Assembly (NCBI GenBank): GCA_963758945.1
Contig: CAVWXY010000018.1
Coordinates: 1-64,000, forward strand
Direction: 5' to 3'
Source of the DNA: VAZQ01 sp963758945
GTDB lineage: Bacteria; Pseudomonadota; Alphaproteobacteria; Rhizobiales; Xanthobacteraceae
Length of the DNA stretch: 64,000 bases
Of this stretch, positions 1-9,809 are shown piece by piece. Each line of letters opens with the position of its first letter. Position 1 is the first letter of the stretch. The notes beneath the pieces were generated by a model. That model had not been told where the DNA came from. It made no database searches and saw only the letters and a program-made list of their open reading frames with translations. A program made the translations under genes and the position numbers.

Positions 1-495
1 CGGACGTGCACCGATACGTCGCTGAGCGCCGTCGACATCATCCGTCTCTATGGCCTGCGCTTCAAGATCGAGCACAGCTTCAAACAAGCCACGCGCCAGA
101 TCGGCTCATTCGCCTACCACTTCTGGATGAAAGACATGATCCCGTTGCGCTATCGCAACGGCAATCAATACCTCCATCGCAAATCGGCCGATTACCGAAG
201 CCGTGTCAAACGCAAAATGCGCGCCTATCACACCTTCATCCAGGCCGGTGTCGTCGCCCAGGGACTGCTCCAGTATCTCGCCGTCGTCGCCCCGAAGCTC
301 GTCTGGGTCTCCTTCGGGTCCTGGCTGCGAACCATTCGTCCCGGTATCCCACCATCGGAGCTGGTCGTCGCAATAGCACTGCGCCAGACACTTCCCGACT
401 TTCTCCTGGCTTTCTCGAAAAGCAATTCTCTCACGAAATTCATCACCGAGCGGCAGGACACGCAAAATATGCGGATTTTCCGCTTGGCTTCGTGA
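1..495 (+). CDS. IS4-superfamily transposase, C-terminal part (runs off window)
   Basis: The frame is open from base 1 to the TGA at 493-495, so only the last 164 residues are visible. Near the start the spacing Y-x2-R-x3-E (Tyr codon 49-51, Arg 58-60, Glu 70-72) matches the Y2R3E signature around the catalytic Glu of IS4-type DDE transposases. The two catalytic Asp residues lie upstream of the window. The rest, rich in basic and hydrophobic residues, fits the C-terminal tail of such enzymes. I could not define the element's right end between 496 and 555. The family call is by motif; the exact IS is unknown, and whether the gene is intact upstream cannot be seen. Confidence 0.6.
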   Translation, partial: RTCTDTSLSAVDIIRLYGLRFKIEHSFKQATRQIGSFAYHFWMKDMIPLRYRNGNQYLHRKSADYRSRVKRKMRAYHTFIQAGVVAQGLLQYLAVVAPKLVWVSFGSWLRTIRPGIPPSELVVAIALRQTLPDFLLAFSKSNSLTKFITERQDTQNMRIFRLAS

Positions 496-1399
496 TCAAA
501 ACGACGGACTCTTGAGCTAGTAGACAGAACGAGCAAAATCCGCTAGCGCAACTACATGTGGAAACGCGAAATTTACCCACCGCTTGAGCCGGAAGCGCAC
601 TCTCTGGAAACTGCCAAGCAGACATCCCGCAGACGCTTTTTCGTCGATTTCGCCTGCCCCTACTTGCTGTGCGTTGGAATTTACTATTGGTTCTTCGCTA
701 GCCGCTTTCTACGCCACGATATCGTGATGGGTGGCGATACTCAGCTACTCTGGTCGTTCTTCTATTTCAACATTTTGTCCCTCTTAAATTTTCACGAATT
801 CGCATGGTGGGATCCGACTGCGTTCAACGGCTGGCCATCCTACTATTATGCAACCAGTGTCTACGTGAGCTACCTCTCGCCGTACGCGCTGCCGGCACTT
901 GCGATTGCGTGGATAGGCCATCTGTTCGGCATGTCGATCAACGCCTTCGTCATCCTGCATCTGACCCTGATTTCCTTCGGACTGAAATCTTGCAGCCGTC
1001 ATGCTAATTTCGCGTGAGCTGATCCGGCATCCGCTTGCACGCTTCCTCCCGGCGTTGATCTTCACCATTTCTGAAATCAGCTTCCACGGCTTTCGTGACG
1101 CCGGCCTCTACGAGAACTTGCCCCCGGCGCTGTTCTACCTCTTCGGACTGATCTACTATAACAACCGGCGCACAACGAACGCATTCCTCGTATTCGTCCT
1201 GTTCACCGGCGCGTTCTTGGCAAGCTTGAACTATGCTTTCCTGCAATCGTCGCTCTGGTGGACCTCAGCCTTCACCTTGATGCTCCTTCTCTTCTTCCCG
1301 GACCTGCCGAAAGCCACCTGGGCCATCCTCAGGACGATATGGGCGAGAGCAAGTCTGGTCGCGCGCTCGTCGTCATCGGTATCCTGCTCTGCCTCTCAG

Positions 1400-2331
1400 T
1401 GTCTGTCCGAAAACATATTGAATCCGTTGAATCTGTTGTGATTTAAAGGTGGTGGCCTGATTCGGGGAGGGTCACCGATGTGGACGCCGCAGAACCGCAA
1501 ACGTTACGACCGCAGCCGGTTGCGATATCCGAGTGATCTGACGGACGAGGAATGGGCGCATATCGCGCCCCTGATCCCGCCCGCCAAGCCCGGCGGCAAC
1601 AAACGAACGATTGATGTCCGGGAGGTGATGAACGGGGTCATGTACGTCTTGAGCACGGGTTGTCAGTGGCGCGCACTGCCCAAGGACCTCCCGCCGAAGA
1701 GCACGGTACATGACTATTTTATATTTTGGAGTTGCGACGGCATTCTCGATCGCATCCACCATGCACTCTATGTCGCGTGCCGCGAGCAGGCTGAACGCGA
1801 AGCGAGCCCGACCGCTGCTATCATCGACAGCCAGAGCGTGAAAAGCGCCGAAAAAGGGGGGCCTGCATCGATCCGCATGGCTATGATGCGGGCAAGAAGA
1901 TCAAGGGCAAGAAGCGCCACGTTCTGGTAGACACGTTGGGTTTGTTGCTCCACGCCATCGTTCATCCCGCTAATATCCAGGATCGCGACGGCGGCATCCT
2001 GCTGCTTGCGACCTTGTTCGGGATGTATCCTTTCTTGCAGACACTGTTCGCTGACGCCGGCTATCAAGGGCGGCAATTCCACAACGCGCTCAAACAAATA
2101 TTGCCTCACCTACGAACGCAGATCGTCAAGCGATCGGATCAGGCCAAGGGATTCGTGGTGCTGCCCAAGCGCTGGATCGTTGAGCGCACGCTAGCGTGGC
2201 TCAACCGCTGCCGAAGACTTACCAAGGATTGGGAGAACCTCAATCGCACAGCGCTCGCGTTTTTGCGCCTCGCCTCAATCCGGCTCATGCTCCGAAAACT
2301 CTGTAATCCTCACTGATGTTTCCGGACAGAC
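1400..2331 (+). mobile_element. IS5-family (IS427-like) insertion sequence
   Basis: Terminal inverted repeats are visible: GTCTGTCCGAAAACA at 1401-1415 against the reverse complement of 2317-2331 (GTCTGTCCGGAAACA), 14 of 15 matching. The element carries one transposase in two overlapping frames. The sequence TCTCAG occurs at 1394-1399 and again at 2332-2337, and is read as the target duplication. It is longer than the 2-4 bp usual for this group. Deleting the element plus one TCTCAG rejoins the YfhO-like reading frame exactly (leucine-serine then glycine-phenylalanine), which supports these borders. Confidence 0.85.
1478..2316 (+). CDS. IS5-family transposase, two frames joined by -1 frameshift
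   Basis: The first frame (1478-1930) has the IS5/DUF4096-type N-terminus with LTDEEWAHIAPLIP and the first catalytic segment IIDSQSVKSAEKGG. The second frame continues through GYDAGKKIKGKKRHVLVDT into ADAGYQG and the C-terminal WIVERTLAWLNRCRRL segment carrying the catalytic Glu. The switch is -1 and falls at the run A5G6 around 1851-1861, a plausible slippery site. Many IS427-type elements express their transposase through such a shift, so this is probably programmed rather than a mutation. The termini and all three catalytic segments look intact, so the element may be active. Confidence 0.8.
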
Positions 2332-4745
2332 TCTCAGGGTTCGCTGCGTTCTTCACTCCCCATTGGTTCAATCTCGGAAAGGTCATGCGCGTCTCCGGCG
2401 GGCGACCGGTTGACTATGACATTGCGCTATCCGGTGATTTTGCGTATCAGGGAATGAGCGCATGGCCGGCCTGGACCAACTTTCTGATGTGGTCGCCGCT
2501 GCCTGAACTCCACGACAAAGTGCTGAAGTTCGATCCGTACGGCGCCGGCATCGATCACCGTTATCTGGGTATGCTGACACTGCCGCTGCTGTTCGTGGCA
2601 TTGCTGAACGCCGCGGACAATCGCTACATTCTCGTCACGTTCATGACCTTCGCGCTCTGCATATTGTTCATTGCTTATACCGTTCAAAATCTTGCGCTGC
2701 TCCCGCTGATCGAGAACTTCCCCGTGATGCAAAACCTCCGCACGATGTCAAACACGATGCCGCGCGAAGGGCCGAGTATCATGGTCATGTTGCTGAGCGG
2801 TCTCGGTCTCGATGCGCTGATGAAGGGCGCGGATGACAAGCCGGAAACGTCAAGCATTCCGCCTTGGGTCTTCGCTGCGATGTTGCTCGGGATGATTGCG
2901 GTCGGTTTTTCGGCTGCTGTGCTCGGAGCCTCCAGCGAGGGTGCACCGGTCCGTGGTGCCTTGACGCACATGGGCATATATCTCGCGATCAGCTCGCTTC
3001 TTTGCTTCCTTCTTTTGTTTGCTCGGCTGGCGGCGGCAAGAGCGATTTGCCTGGCTTTGCTCGTGATCGCGTTTGTGGATCTGACCATCTCGGCAAGCGC
3101 CTATTGGAAACGCGGGAAGGTATGGTTCGCAAACGAGGGCGTTCACTCATATCCAACGGCGCAGACGATCGGGCCAATTTCGTCACCAGACCAAAACTGG
3201 CCTGGCTCCTATCGCGGATTCATTCACAACCTCGCCGGCGTGCCTTTGTACGGGATGAAGACTTGGCTTGTTCTCGAGTATAGGCCCGAGTGGCAGCCCG
3301 TCCTTGTCAATTGGAGCGCAGACTCTCGAAGGATGCTTGCTTATCCGAGCTTTCAGTTTTTCAGCAACGCTGCCTATGTTCCCTTCGACACCATCAGAAC
3401 CATCGATTCGATCCCCGTCCCGGGCCCCCTACACGCCTATCAACTATCCCTTGACGGGATGTCGATCGAGGCTGCTGATGGCCCGCACATTCCGATACGA
3501 ACCGGCGCTCCGGTCGGCTCAATTGATGGCGTGGCCGCGGATGCGACCAGCGTCAAATTTTCAGGATGGGCGGTGGATAAGAAGGCAAACAGTGTGCCGG
3601 AGCGGATCGTGGTCTTTGCCGGTGAGCGATTTTGGATGGGTAGGCAAACCGGGGTCGAACGCCCGGACATCGCGACTGCCTTCGGCGACGCCTATCGTTT
3701 CAGCGGCTTTTCCATCACTTCACGAAAGTTGCCGCCCGACCAGCGGATTGGGATTCGCGCCTTCGCGCTCATGCATGATGGAACCGCACGCGAACTTGCT
3801 TATCCCGCCACCGGGTTTCCGTTCTCGCACGATGGCCGGCCAGCGAATAATCCTTTGCCTACGCTGGACGAGGCCAAGCGGCGCGCGATCCAATCCTTCT
3901 ACATTCACGATGAAGCTGCAACGAATGGTCTCGTCGGAGCAGGACACTTGCTGAAGGACGTTCCCGTCACCATTCTCAAATTTACTCCGAATACAGTTCG
4001 TGTTCGTGTCAGTGCTCCCTTGGATTCCTTCATGGTATCGAACGATAACTACGATCGCTTTTGGATCGCAACAGTGGACGGTTCACGCGTTCCGATATAC
4101 CCTGCTAACTACACCTACAAGGCCATTCGTTTGCCCGCCAGGGAGCATATAGTCGAATGGAACTACGATCCTTGGCCGGTCAAGATGATGTGGCTGGGGT
4201 TCTATGTGACGCTGGCTGGCTTTACAATTACCTGGTTTCTTTGGCACCGACGTCAAGCTTATTTCGGAGAAGCTGTAGCTCAAGGTGTTTATGCGTCGAC
4301 CGATCCAATTTCAAAGACAGGTTGGACCAAAGGCGTCCTGACATCGTGGTGGCTGGTGTGCTATATTGTTGTTGCGTGCCTAACGCTCATGTTTCAAATC
4401 TGGATACGTACTGGCTATTGCGTGGGGACGGTCGCGTGCAGCATCAGCTTGTCCAAGGCAATCATTTGGTCAATTGTATGGCCGTTGTCCTGGCTTGTCT
4501 ATCTCGCTGGAGTAGCCTTGCATTAGCCGATAAAGCGAGCGATGACGTTGCGCCAAGTTGCGCCTCCTCACCCGCACTCGCTGCTCTTTGCAGGCGCGGA
4601 CTCCGCGACTAATACCGTATCTCTGAAATCATGACTTCTTTGGCGCTTCCCGAATTGAGGCGAGTCAGGTTCAACATGGCGAACGAGGGAGGTTTGAACC
4701 GCACCGGGATTTTCGGAGGCTCCAACTTCTGAGAAAGTGGGAGCC

Positions 4746-5075
4746 ATGACGAAGCAGACGAGCAACAAGTTTTCACCTGAGGTCCGCGAGCGAGCGGTGC
4801 GGATGGTGTTTGATCACCAGACTGAGCACACCTCGCAGTGGGCCACGATCACGTCGATCGCGAGCAAGATCGGCTGCAATCCCGAGACGCTTCGCAGTTG
4901 GGTTCGCCAAGCTGAGCGCGACGAGGGCAAGCGACCGGGTCTGACGACGGACGAACGCGAGCGGATCAAGGCGCTCGAGCGCGAGGTCCGTGAGCTTCGT
5001 CAGGCGAACGAGATCTTACGGAAAGCCTCAGCTTATTTCGCGGCGGCGGAGCTCGACCGCCCGTTCAAGAAGTGA
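4746..5075 (+). CDS. IS3-family transposase OrfA
   Basis: This is a 109-residue helix-turn-helix protein. It has the usual OrfA layout: KFSPEVRERAVRMVF near the start, a second helix around the segment ETLRSWVRQAE, then a leucine-zipper-like heptad region (ERIKALEREVRELRQANEIL) used for dimerisation and end binding. ATG at 4746 is preferred over the upstream in-frame GTG at 4737 because GTGGGAGCC precedes it. The stop overlaps the start of the OrfB frame (GTGA at 5072-5075), so OrfB is reached by -1 frameshifting or by coupled restart. It is intact as read. Confidence 0.8.
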   Translation: MTKQTSNKFSPEVRERAVRMVFDHQTEHTSQWATITSIASKIGCNPETLRSWVRQAERDEGKRPGLTTDERERIKALEREVRELRQANEILRKASAYFAAAELDRPFKK

Positions 5076-5974
5076 TCGGCTTCGTGGAAGCCCACACGCG
5101 CGAGTTCGGGGTCGAGCCGATGTGCAGGGTTCTGCAGATCGCCCCGTCAACCTGGTACGAACACGCCCGCCGGAAAGCCGATCCGGGTCGCCTGCCGCGG
5201 CGGGCCAAGCGGGATGGCGAGCTGTCGGTTTACATCCGGCGGGTGTTCGAGGAGAACTTCGGTGTCTATGGCGTTCGCAAGGTCTGGAGGCAGTTGATGC
5301 GCGAAGGCGTCGACGTCGCTCGGTGCACCGTGGCGCGGCTGATGAAAGCCATGGGCTTGCAAGGCGTTGTCCGAGGGAAGCGGATGAAGACGACGATCAA
5401 CGACAAGGCGACGCCGTGTCCGCTGGACAAGGTGAATAGGCAATTCGCCGCTGACAGGCCGAACAAGCTCTGGGTCTCCGATTTCACCTACGTCGCCACC
5501 TGGAGCGGCTTCGTTTATGTCGCGTTCGTTATCGACGTCTACGCTCGACGGATCGTGGGCTGGCGGGCCAGCCGCACCGCTTCGGCGGGCTTTGTCCTCG
5601 ACGCACTGGAGCAGGCGCTTCATGCCCGTCGGCCGGTCGAAGGCGGCTTGGTCCATCATTCCGATCGCGGTGTCCAGTACATCTCGATTAAATACAGCGA
5701 GCGGCTCGCCAAGGCGGGTATCGAGCCTTCGGTCGGCAGTGTCGGAGATTCCTACGACAACGCGCTCGCCGAAACAGTGATCGGCCTGTTCAAGACCGAG
5801 GTCATCCATCGGCGTGGGCCATAGCGGTCGTTCGACAACGTCGAATACGCCACGCTGGAATGGGTGGACTGGTTCAATAACCGCCGGCTATTGGAGCCGA
5901 TCGGCAACATCCCGCCAGCCGAAGCCGAGGAGCGCTACTACGCCATACTGGAAAAGCCAGCCATGGCGGCGTGA
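5072..5974 (+). pseudogene. IS3-family transposase OrfB, interrupted by an amber codon
   Basis: This is an integrase-core DDE transposase. It carries the first Asp in LWVSDFTYV, the second Asp in HHSDRGVQY and the Glu in NALAETVIGLFKTE. The frame stops at TAG 5822-5824 after RRGP, then continues in the same frame with RSFDNVEYATLEWVDWFN to TGA at 5972-5974. In related IS3 proteins this position is usually Trp (RGPW), so a single TGG to TAG change explains the stop. The core is complete but about 50 C-terminal residues are lost, including the conserved WFNNRRLLEP region. The product is probably inactive unless the codon is suppressed. Confidence 0.8.
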
Positions 5975-6020
5975 CTCAAACGAAACGGCCTCCGGCAATC
6001 CCGGGGCGGTTCAGTTCGTC

Positions 6021-7038
6021 ATGTCGGGTCCAATTCCATTACGCCGTGATTTTGAAGCGTCGCGGCTGCGTGGTTTGGCAAAGGGGACGAAAGACGGCCC
6101 TCAGGCCCGCCGACTTCTGGCTCTTGCGGCGATCTTATGACGGCGCGAGGCGGAGCGAGGCAGCGAAGATCGGTGTCAGATTGCAGATCGTCCGTGACTG
6201 GGTGTTGCGCTTCAACGCGTGCGGCCCTGACGGTCTCCTGGATGGCAAGTCGCCGGGTCACCCACCCAAGCTCAATGCCGTGCAACGCCAAGCCATCGCC
6301 CGTATGATCGAGAGCGGCCCGATCCCGGCGGTGGACGGCGTGGTGCGCTGGCGGCTGATCGATCTGGTACAATGGATCTTCGAGAAATTCCGCATCACGG
6401 TCGCCAAACAGACGCTCAGCCGGGAGCTGCGCGCCATGGGCTACCGCAAACTCTCCGCCCGACCGCGCCGCTTCCCGGCGCATTTGGAAGCCGTCGCCCG
6501 CCAGAAGGCACGTCCCTGCGACACGATAGAAATCTGGTTCGCCGACGAGGCCCGCATCGGCCAGAAGAACAAGATCACCCGCCGCTGGGCCAAGCGCGGC
6601 ACCCGCCCCAGCGCGCCCCGCGACCAGCGTACTGCCTCCACCTACATCTTCGGTGCGGTCTGCCCGAAGGAGGGCAAGGGCGCAGCCCTGATCTTGCCCG
6701 CCTGCAACACCGAGGCGATGAACTTGCACCTGGCGGAAATCGCAGCGGCCGTTGCGCCCGCCGCCCACGCCATCCTGTTGGTCGACCAAGCTGGCTGGCA
6801 TATGTCGACACGCCTCGTCGTCCCGGCCAACATCACCATCATTCTGCTGCCGCCAATATGCCCCGAGCTTAACCCGGTCGAAAACGTCTGGGAGGTCATG
6901 CGGGAAAACTGGCTCTCAAACCGCGTGTTCAAATCATACGACCTCGTCGACCATTGCTGCGCGGCCTGGAACAGGCTCGTCGATCAGCCCTGGCGCATCA
7001 TGTCCATGAGTTTGCGCCAATTGGCCCATAGGTTCTGA
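6021..7038 (+). CDS. IS630-family transposase (copy A), needs a +1 frameshift
   Basis: Translation from ATG 6021 gives the usual IS630 N-terminus (MSGPIPLRRDFEASRL) but ends at TGA 6138-6140. The rest of the protein continues in the +1 frame from TAT 6136: a helix-turn-helix region, then the DDE core with WFADEARIG, LLVDQAGWH and PELNPVENVWE, all catalytic residues present. The shift site TTA-TGA-C is also present in copy B. Compared with copy B, about 15 codons are missing after KLSARPR (near 6470). The start has lost its ribosome-binding site because the nested IS3 element lies at 6013. Probably poorly expressed or silent. Confidence 0.7.
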
Positions 7039-7332
7039 TCAGTGGGACTTGGTATTAGTTACTCAATTACCCAGTTTTTTGCCTAGCGAGATCACATACC
7101 GTTCCGGCTGATTGATTCTTGGGAGTTCTTTGATTTCACGACAAGGATCAAAGCGGTTAGCTTTCGTCGTCATGTTCGGTGGGAGGCAAGGATCATGACG
7201 AGGATCAAGGCCCATGTGAGCAGTGTTGAGCTTGAGGCGCGCTATAAGACGGCGGTCGATCTGGTGGGCAAGAGCCATTTTCAGGCGTCGTCGGGATATG
7301 AGGTCGATCTAGCGGAGCTACTGTGGTTTTCT

Positions 7333-8729
7333 GAGCTATGCGGGAAACTGGGTGATGACGGAATGAGATAGGCGGCGTATCGAGGCGGGTGTCGAGCCTG
7401 CCAGAACCTCTCGAGGAGAGCGATACGCCATGAATGAGAATAGCAACGTTGTCCCACTGCGTCAGCCCGACGAGATCGACGATCCACTGACGAATATCTT
7501 GCGATCTGGTGCGCGGGAGCTGCTTGCGCAGGCTGTCGAGATGGAAGCCGAGGCATTTCTCGCCGCGATGAAGGGCATGAAGCTTCCCGACGGCCGCGAC
7601 CGCCTGGTGCGGCACGGCCACGGCCCAGTGCGGACGATCCAGACGGGGATCGGCGCTGTCGAGGTTGCCCGAGTGAAGATTCGGGATCGCGCGGCGCCCA
7701 GCGATGGCGAGCGGATTCGCTTCACGTCGGCGATCTTGCCGCTGTGGGCACGGCGCACGAGGAGCTTGGACGCACTTTTGCCGGTTCTCTACCTGCGGGG
7801 CATCTCGACGGGCGACTTCCAGGAGGCGCTGGCGGCACTCCTGGGCAAGGATGCGCCGAATCTTTCTCCGGCGGTGATCTCCAGACTGACGGCGGAGTGG
7901 CAGGGCGAGTACGAACGCTGGCAGAAGCGCGATCTGTCTGCGCGCCGGTACGTGTACGTGTGGGCGGACGGCGTCTTCCTTCAAGCCCGCATGGAAGACC
8001 ACGGCGAATGCATGCTGGTGCTGATCGGCGCGACGCCGGAAGGCAAGAAGGAGCTGATCGGCTTCCAGGTCGGCGTGCGCGAGAGCGCGCAGAGCTGGCA
8101 CGAGCTGCTCGTCGAGACGAAAAGCCGTGGGCTGAAGATCGCCCCAGAAATTGCGGTCGGTGACGGCGCGCTCGGATTCTGGAAGGCGCTCGACGAGGTC
8201 TTCCCCGCCACACGGCATCAGCGGTGCTGGGTGCACAAAACCGCAAATATCTTGAACAAGGTCGCCCTGCCGGTGCAGGCCAACATGAAGAAGGACCTGC
8301 GCGAAGTCTACTTGGCGCCGAACCGAGCTTCGGCCGAAGTGGCGATCGACGTCTTCGCCGAAAAATACGGAGCGAAGTACGACAAGGCGGTCGAGTGTCT
8401 GACGAAAGATCGCAACGCACTGCTTGCGCTCTACGACTTCCCCGCCGAGCATTGGGACCATTTGCGGACGACGAATCCCATCGAAAGCGTGTTCGCGACG
8501 GTCCGGCACAGGACGGTGCGTACGAAAGGCTCGTTGTCGTCAACCACTGCCAAGTTGATGGTGTTCAAGCTGCTCTGCGCCGCAGCGAAGACCTGGCGGC
8601 GGCTAAAAGGCACAAATCAGTTGCCGAAGGTCGTCGCAGGTGTCAAATTTGAAAATGGCATCGAGGTCATCGAACTGCCGGCAAACCACGCCGCCTGATC
8701 GCCTCGTCACCCAAAATCCCGCATAGCTC
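7333..8729 (+). mobile_element. IS256-family insertion sequence with 9-bp target duplication
   Basis: The ends are inverted repeats: GAGCTATGCGGGA at 7333 and the same sequence read inward from 8729, with further partial matching over about 30 bp. The nine bases TGGTTTTCT occur at 7324-7332 and at 8730-8738, a target duplication of the size expected for IS256. The element contains a single complete transposase gene. Its removal restores the reading frame of the surrounding IS630-like remnant. The intact gene, ends and duplication point to a recent insertion. Confidence 0.9.
7430..8698 (+). CDS. IS256-family transposase
   Basis: This protein of 422 residues is full length for the Mutator/IS256 family. 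The first catalytic Asp lies in YVWADGVFLQ, the second in VGDGALGFWKA, and the Glu in TTNPIESVFATVRHRT. The conserved C/H motif appears as RCWVHKTANILN. The N-terminus (RSGARELLAQAVEMEAEAFLA) matches the DNA-binding helical region of the family. ATG 7430 is preceded by CTCGAGAGGAG-like purine-rich sequence (GAGGAGAGCG), a good ribosome-binding site. Nothing is missing, so the enzyme is probably functional. Confidence 0.9.
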   Translation: MNENSNVVPLRQPDEIDDPLTNILRSGARELLAQAVEMEAEAFLAAMKGMKLPDGRDRLVRHGHGPVRTIQTGIGAVEVARVKIRDRAAPSDGERIRFTSAILPLWARRTRSLDALLPVLYLRGISTGDFQEALAALLGKDAPNLSPAVISRLTAEWQGEYERWQKRDLSARRYVYVWADGVFLQARMEDHGECMLVLIGATPEGKKELIGFQVGVRESAQSWHELLVETKSRGLKIAPEIAVGDGALGFWKALDEVFPATRHQRCWVHKTANILNKVALPVQANMKKDLREVYLAPNRASAEVAIDVFAEKYGAKYDKAVECLTKDRNALLALYDFPAEHWDHLRTTNPIESVFATVRHRTVRTKGSLSSTTAKLMVFKLLCAAAKTWRRLKGTNQLPKVVAGVKFENGIEVIELPANHAA

Positions 8730-9045
8730 TGGTTTTCTCCGCGGTGGGTGGGGACGCTGATCAAGCGATACTACGATGGCGGTGCTGGGGCGCTCGGCGA
8801 TCAACGTGTCCACAATGGAACGAAGCCGACGACGCTCACGCCTGAGACACTGGGGGCGCTCCAGGAGCGGATCAAGACGCCGCCCGATGACGGCGGGCTG
8901 TGGAGGGGCCGAAGATTGCGCGGACTGCCAGGTTCCACAGGGTCTGATCGGTGCATGATCAGCGCCGGTGGGACGCGCTGATCGCGATCGGATATTCAAT
9001 CCAGCGACCGCGGCCCTGTCATCCTGATGCGGCGAATGGCTCGAA

Positions 9046-9809
9046 TTCCCCCCTACGCAGCAATGGCCGGGCGTCGAGAGTGGCGGCTACACAGAATAAG
9101 CCGAGGGCGATCGCAGGGCGGGTGTTATACGATCGCGCCTTAAAGGACCCGGCGGTGGTGATCTCGGGAAATCAGACGGACGAACGGAATTGCTTGCGGC
9201 GCTTTTAAGGTCATTTAGCGGCGCTTTGGAGTTTGTCTCGCGTATTAAATCGTCTATCTGCTTGGCATTGCAGACCTTTCTGGCGCTGGTCAGATGGCGT
9301 CACTTCGTCACCTGGATCGCGCCTGTGCTCGCGAGCGCAGGAAACAGTCTGCGCAGCTGCGGCAGTCTCCTGAGTTTGGTTTCGTCCTTAACCTTTCGCC
9401 GCGAAGCTTGGGGGGTCAACATACATGACCAATTGGACCGTTTCATCGGCATCTCAACTTTTGGCCGCTCCATCCTCTGCCTCGGGCAGTGATGCAATCC
9501 TGCTGCAAAGTGGGAGTACCCAATTCCATCATCCGCGCTTTGACGGCGCGGACGAGCGGCGCTGCTCAGTACGGTCTCCGCAAAACGACAATGGGGCGTG
9601 CATACTCGGAGACTGGAAGATCGCTGACGCGCGTGCCTGATGGGGGACGTTTACTCCTTACCTTATGACGCGACCTTAGTCCGACCGACAGCAACGTCGG
9701 CGGCGACGGATACCAATGACAACACGGTGATCACGGTAACGTTGCTCGGGACAGCGTTCGCTCATCACAAATCACCGCTCGCGAGGATGCCGCGCAGGAA
9801 AGGAAAACC
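9046..9809 (+). other. Gene-poor stretch before the beta-helix gene
   Basis: I see no intact gene here. The only recognisable coding trace is the short beta-helix-type N-terminus at 9425. Base composition is less GC-rich than in the core region, in line with an acquired or decaying segment. Short open frames at 9190-9492 and 9640-9831 show no family resemblance. Confidence 0.5.
9425..9535 (+). pseudogene. N-terminal scrap of a beta-helix surface protein
   Basis: Starting at ATG 9425 the frame reads MTNWTVSSASQLLAA and then SGSDAILLQSGS, which resembles the opening of parallel beta-helix (pectate-lyase-fold) exported proteins in rhizobia, where the first coil has the form of ALxSASxGDxILLxxG. 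The resemblance stops after about 37 residues, and the frame then runs into unrelated sequence. It probably represents the dead start of an older paralogue of the gene at 9810. The call is by resemblance only. Confidence 0.35.

Larger units (their letters stand above)
556..4526 (+). pseudogene. YfhO-like multipass membrane protein, split by IS5 and two frameshifts
   Basis: The coding pieces belong to one protein: 556 to about 1000 (frame 1), about 1000-1340 (frame 2), about 1340-1399 (frame 1) and 2338-4526. Joined, they give many membrane segments, a periplasmic region, and a C-terminal stretch (about 4050-4230) with the pattern YDRFW, ANYTYKAI and WNYDPWP followed by a last membrane helix. 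That is typical of bacterial YfhO-family proteins, which act in extracytoplasmic glycosylation or lipoteichoic/teichoic decoration in other bacteria. Two compensating frameshifts near 1000 and 1340 and the IS5 insertion make it non-functional as read. A sequencing error could account for the frameshifts but not for the IS. Substrate in this organism is unknown. Confidence 0.7.
4695..6013 (+). mobile_element. IS3-family element nested in IS630 copy A
   Basis: The left end begins TGAACCGCACCGGGATT at 4695; the reverse complement of the right end, finishing at 6013, begins TGAACCGCCCCGGGATT. The inverted repeats extend about 27 bp with a few mismatches. GTT at 4692-4694 is repeated at 6014-6016 as a 3-bp target duplication. 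Comparison with IS630 copy B confirms that the junction is seamless. The length of 1319 bp and the two overlapping frames are typical of IS3. The insertion separates the IS630 transposase from its ribosome-binding site. Confidence 0.85.
4612..7055 (+). mobile_element. IS630-family element (copy A), carrying a nested IS3 element
   Basis: The element lies between TA dinucleotides at 4610-4611 and 7056-7057, as expected for IS630/Tc1-type insertion at TA. The ends read ATACC at the left and GGTAT at the right. Copy B at 13673-14566 shows the uninterrupted left end, proving that 4695-6013 is foreign sequence inserted between the GGAGG ribosome-binding site and the transposase ATG. Without the nested element this IS would be about 1.1 kb. 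The target sequence on either side (4527-4609 and 7058 onward) was not recognised. Confidence 0.8.
7195..9045 (+). pseudogene. IS630-like transposase remnant, split by IS256 element
   Basis: Two pieces, 7195-7332 and 8739 to about 9045, join in frame when the IS256 element and one copy of its target repeat are removed: the junction then reads AELLWFS then PRWVGTLIKRYYDGG. The joined sequence has a helix-turn-helix N-terminus and the segments KALGD-type QRVHNGTKPTTLTPE, DDGGLW and, after a frameshift near 8905, WDALIAIGYSIQRPRP, all typical of winged-helix IS630-type transposases. The catalytic core is absent. A ribosome-binding site (GGGAGG) precedes ATG 7195. It was already decaying or was truncated near 9045. 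Confidence 0.65.
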
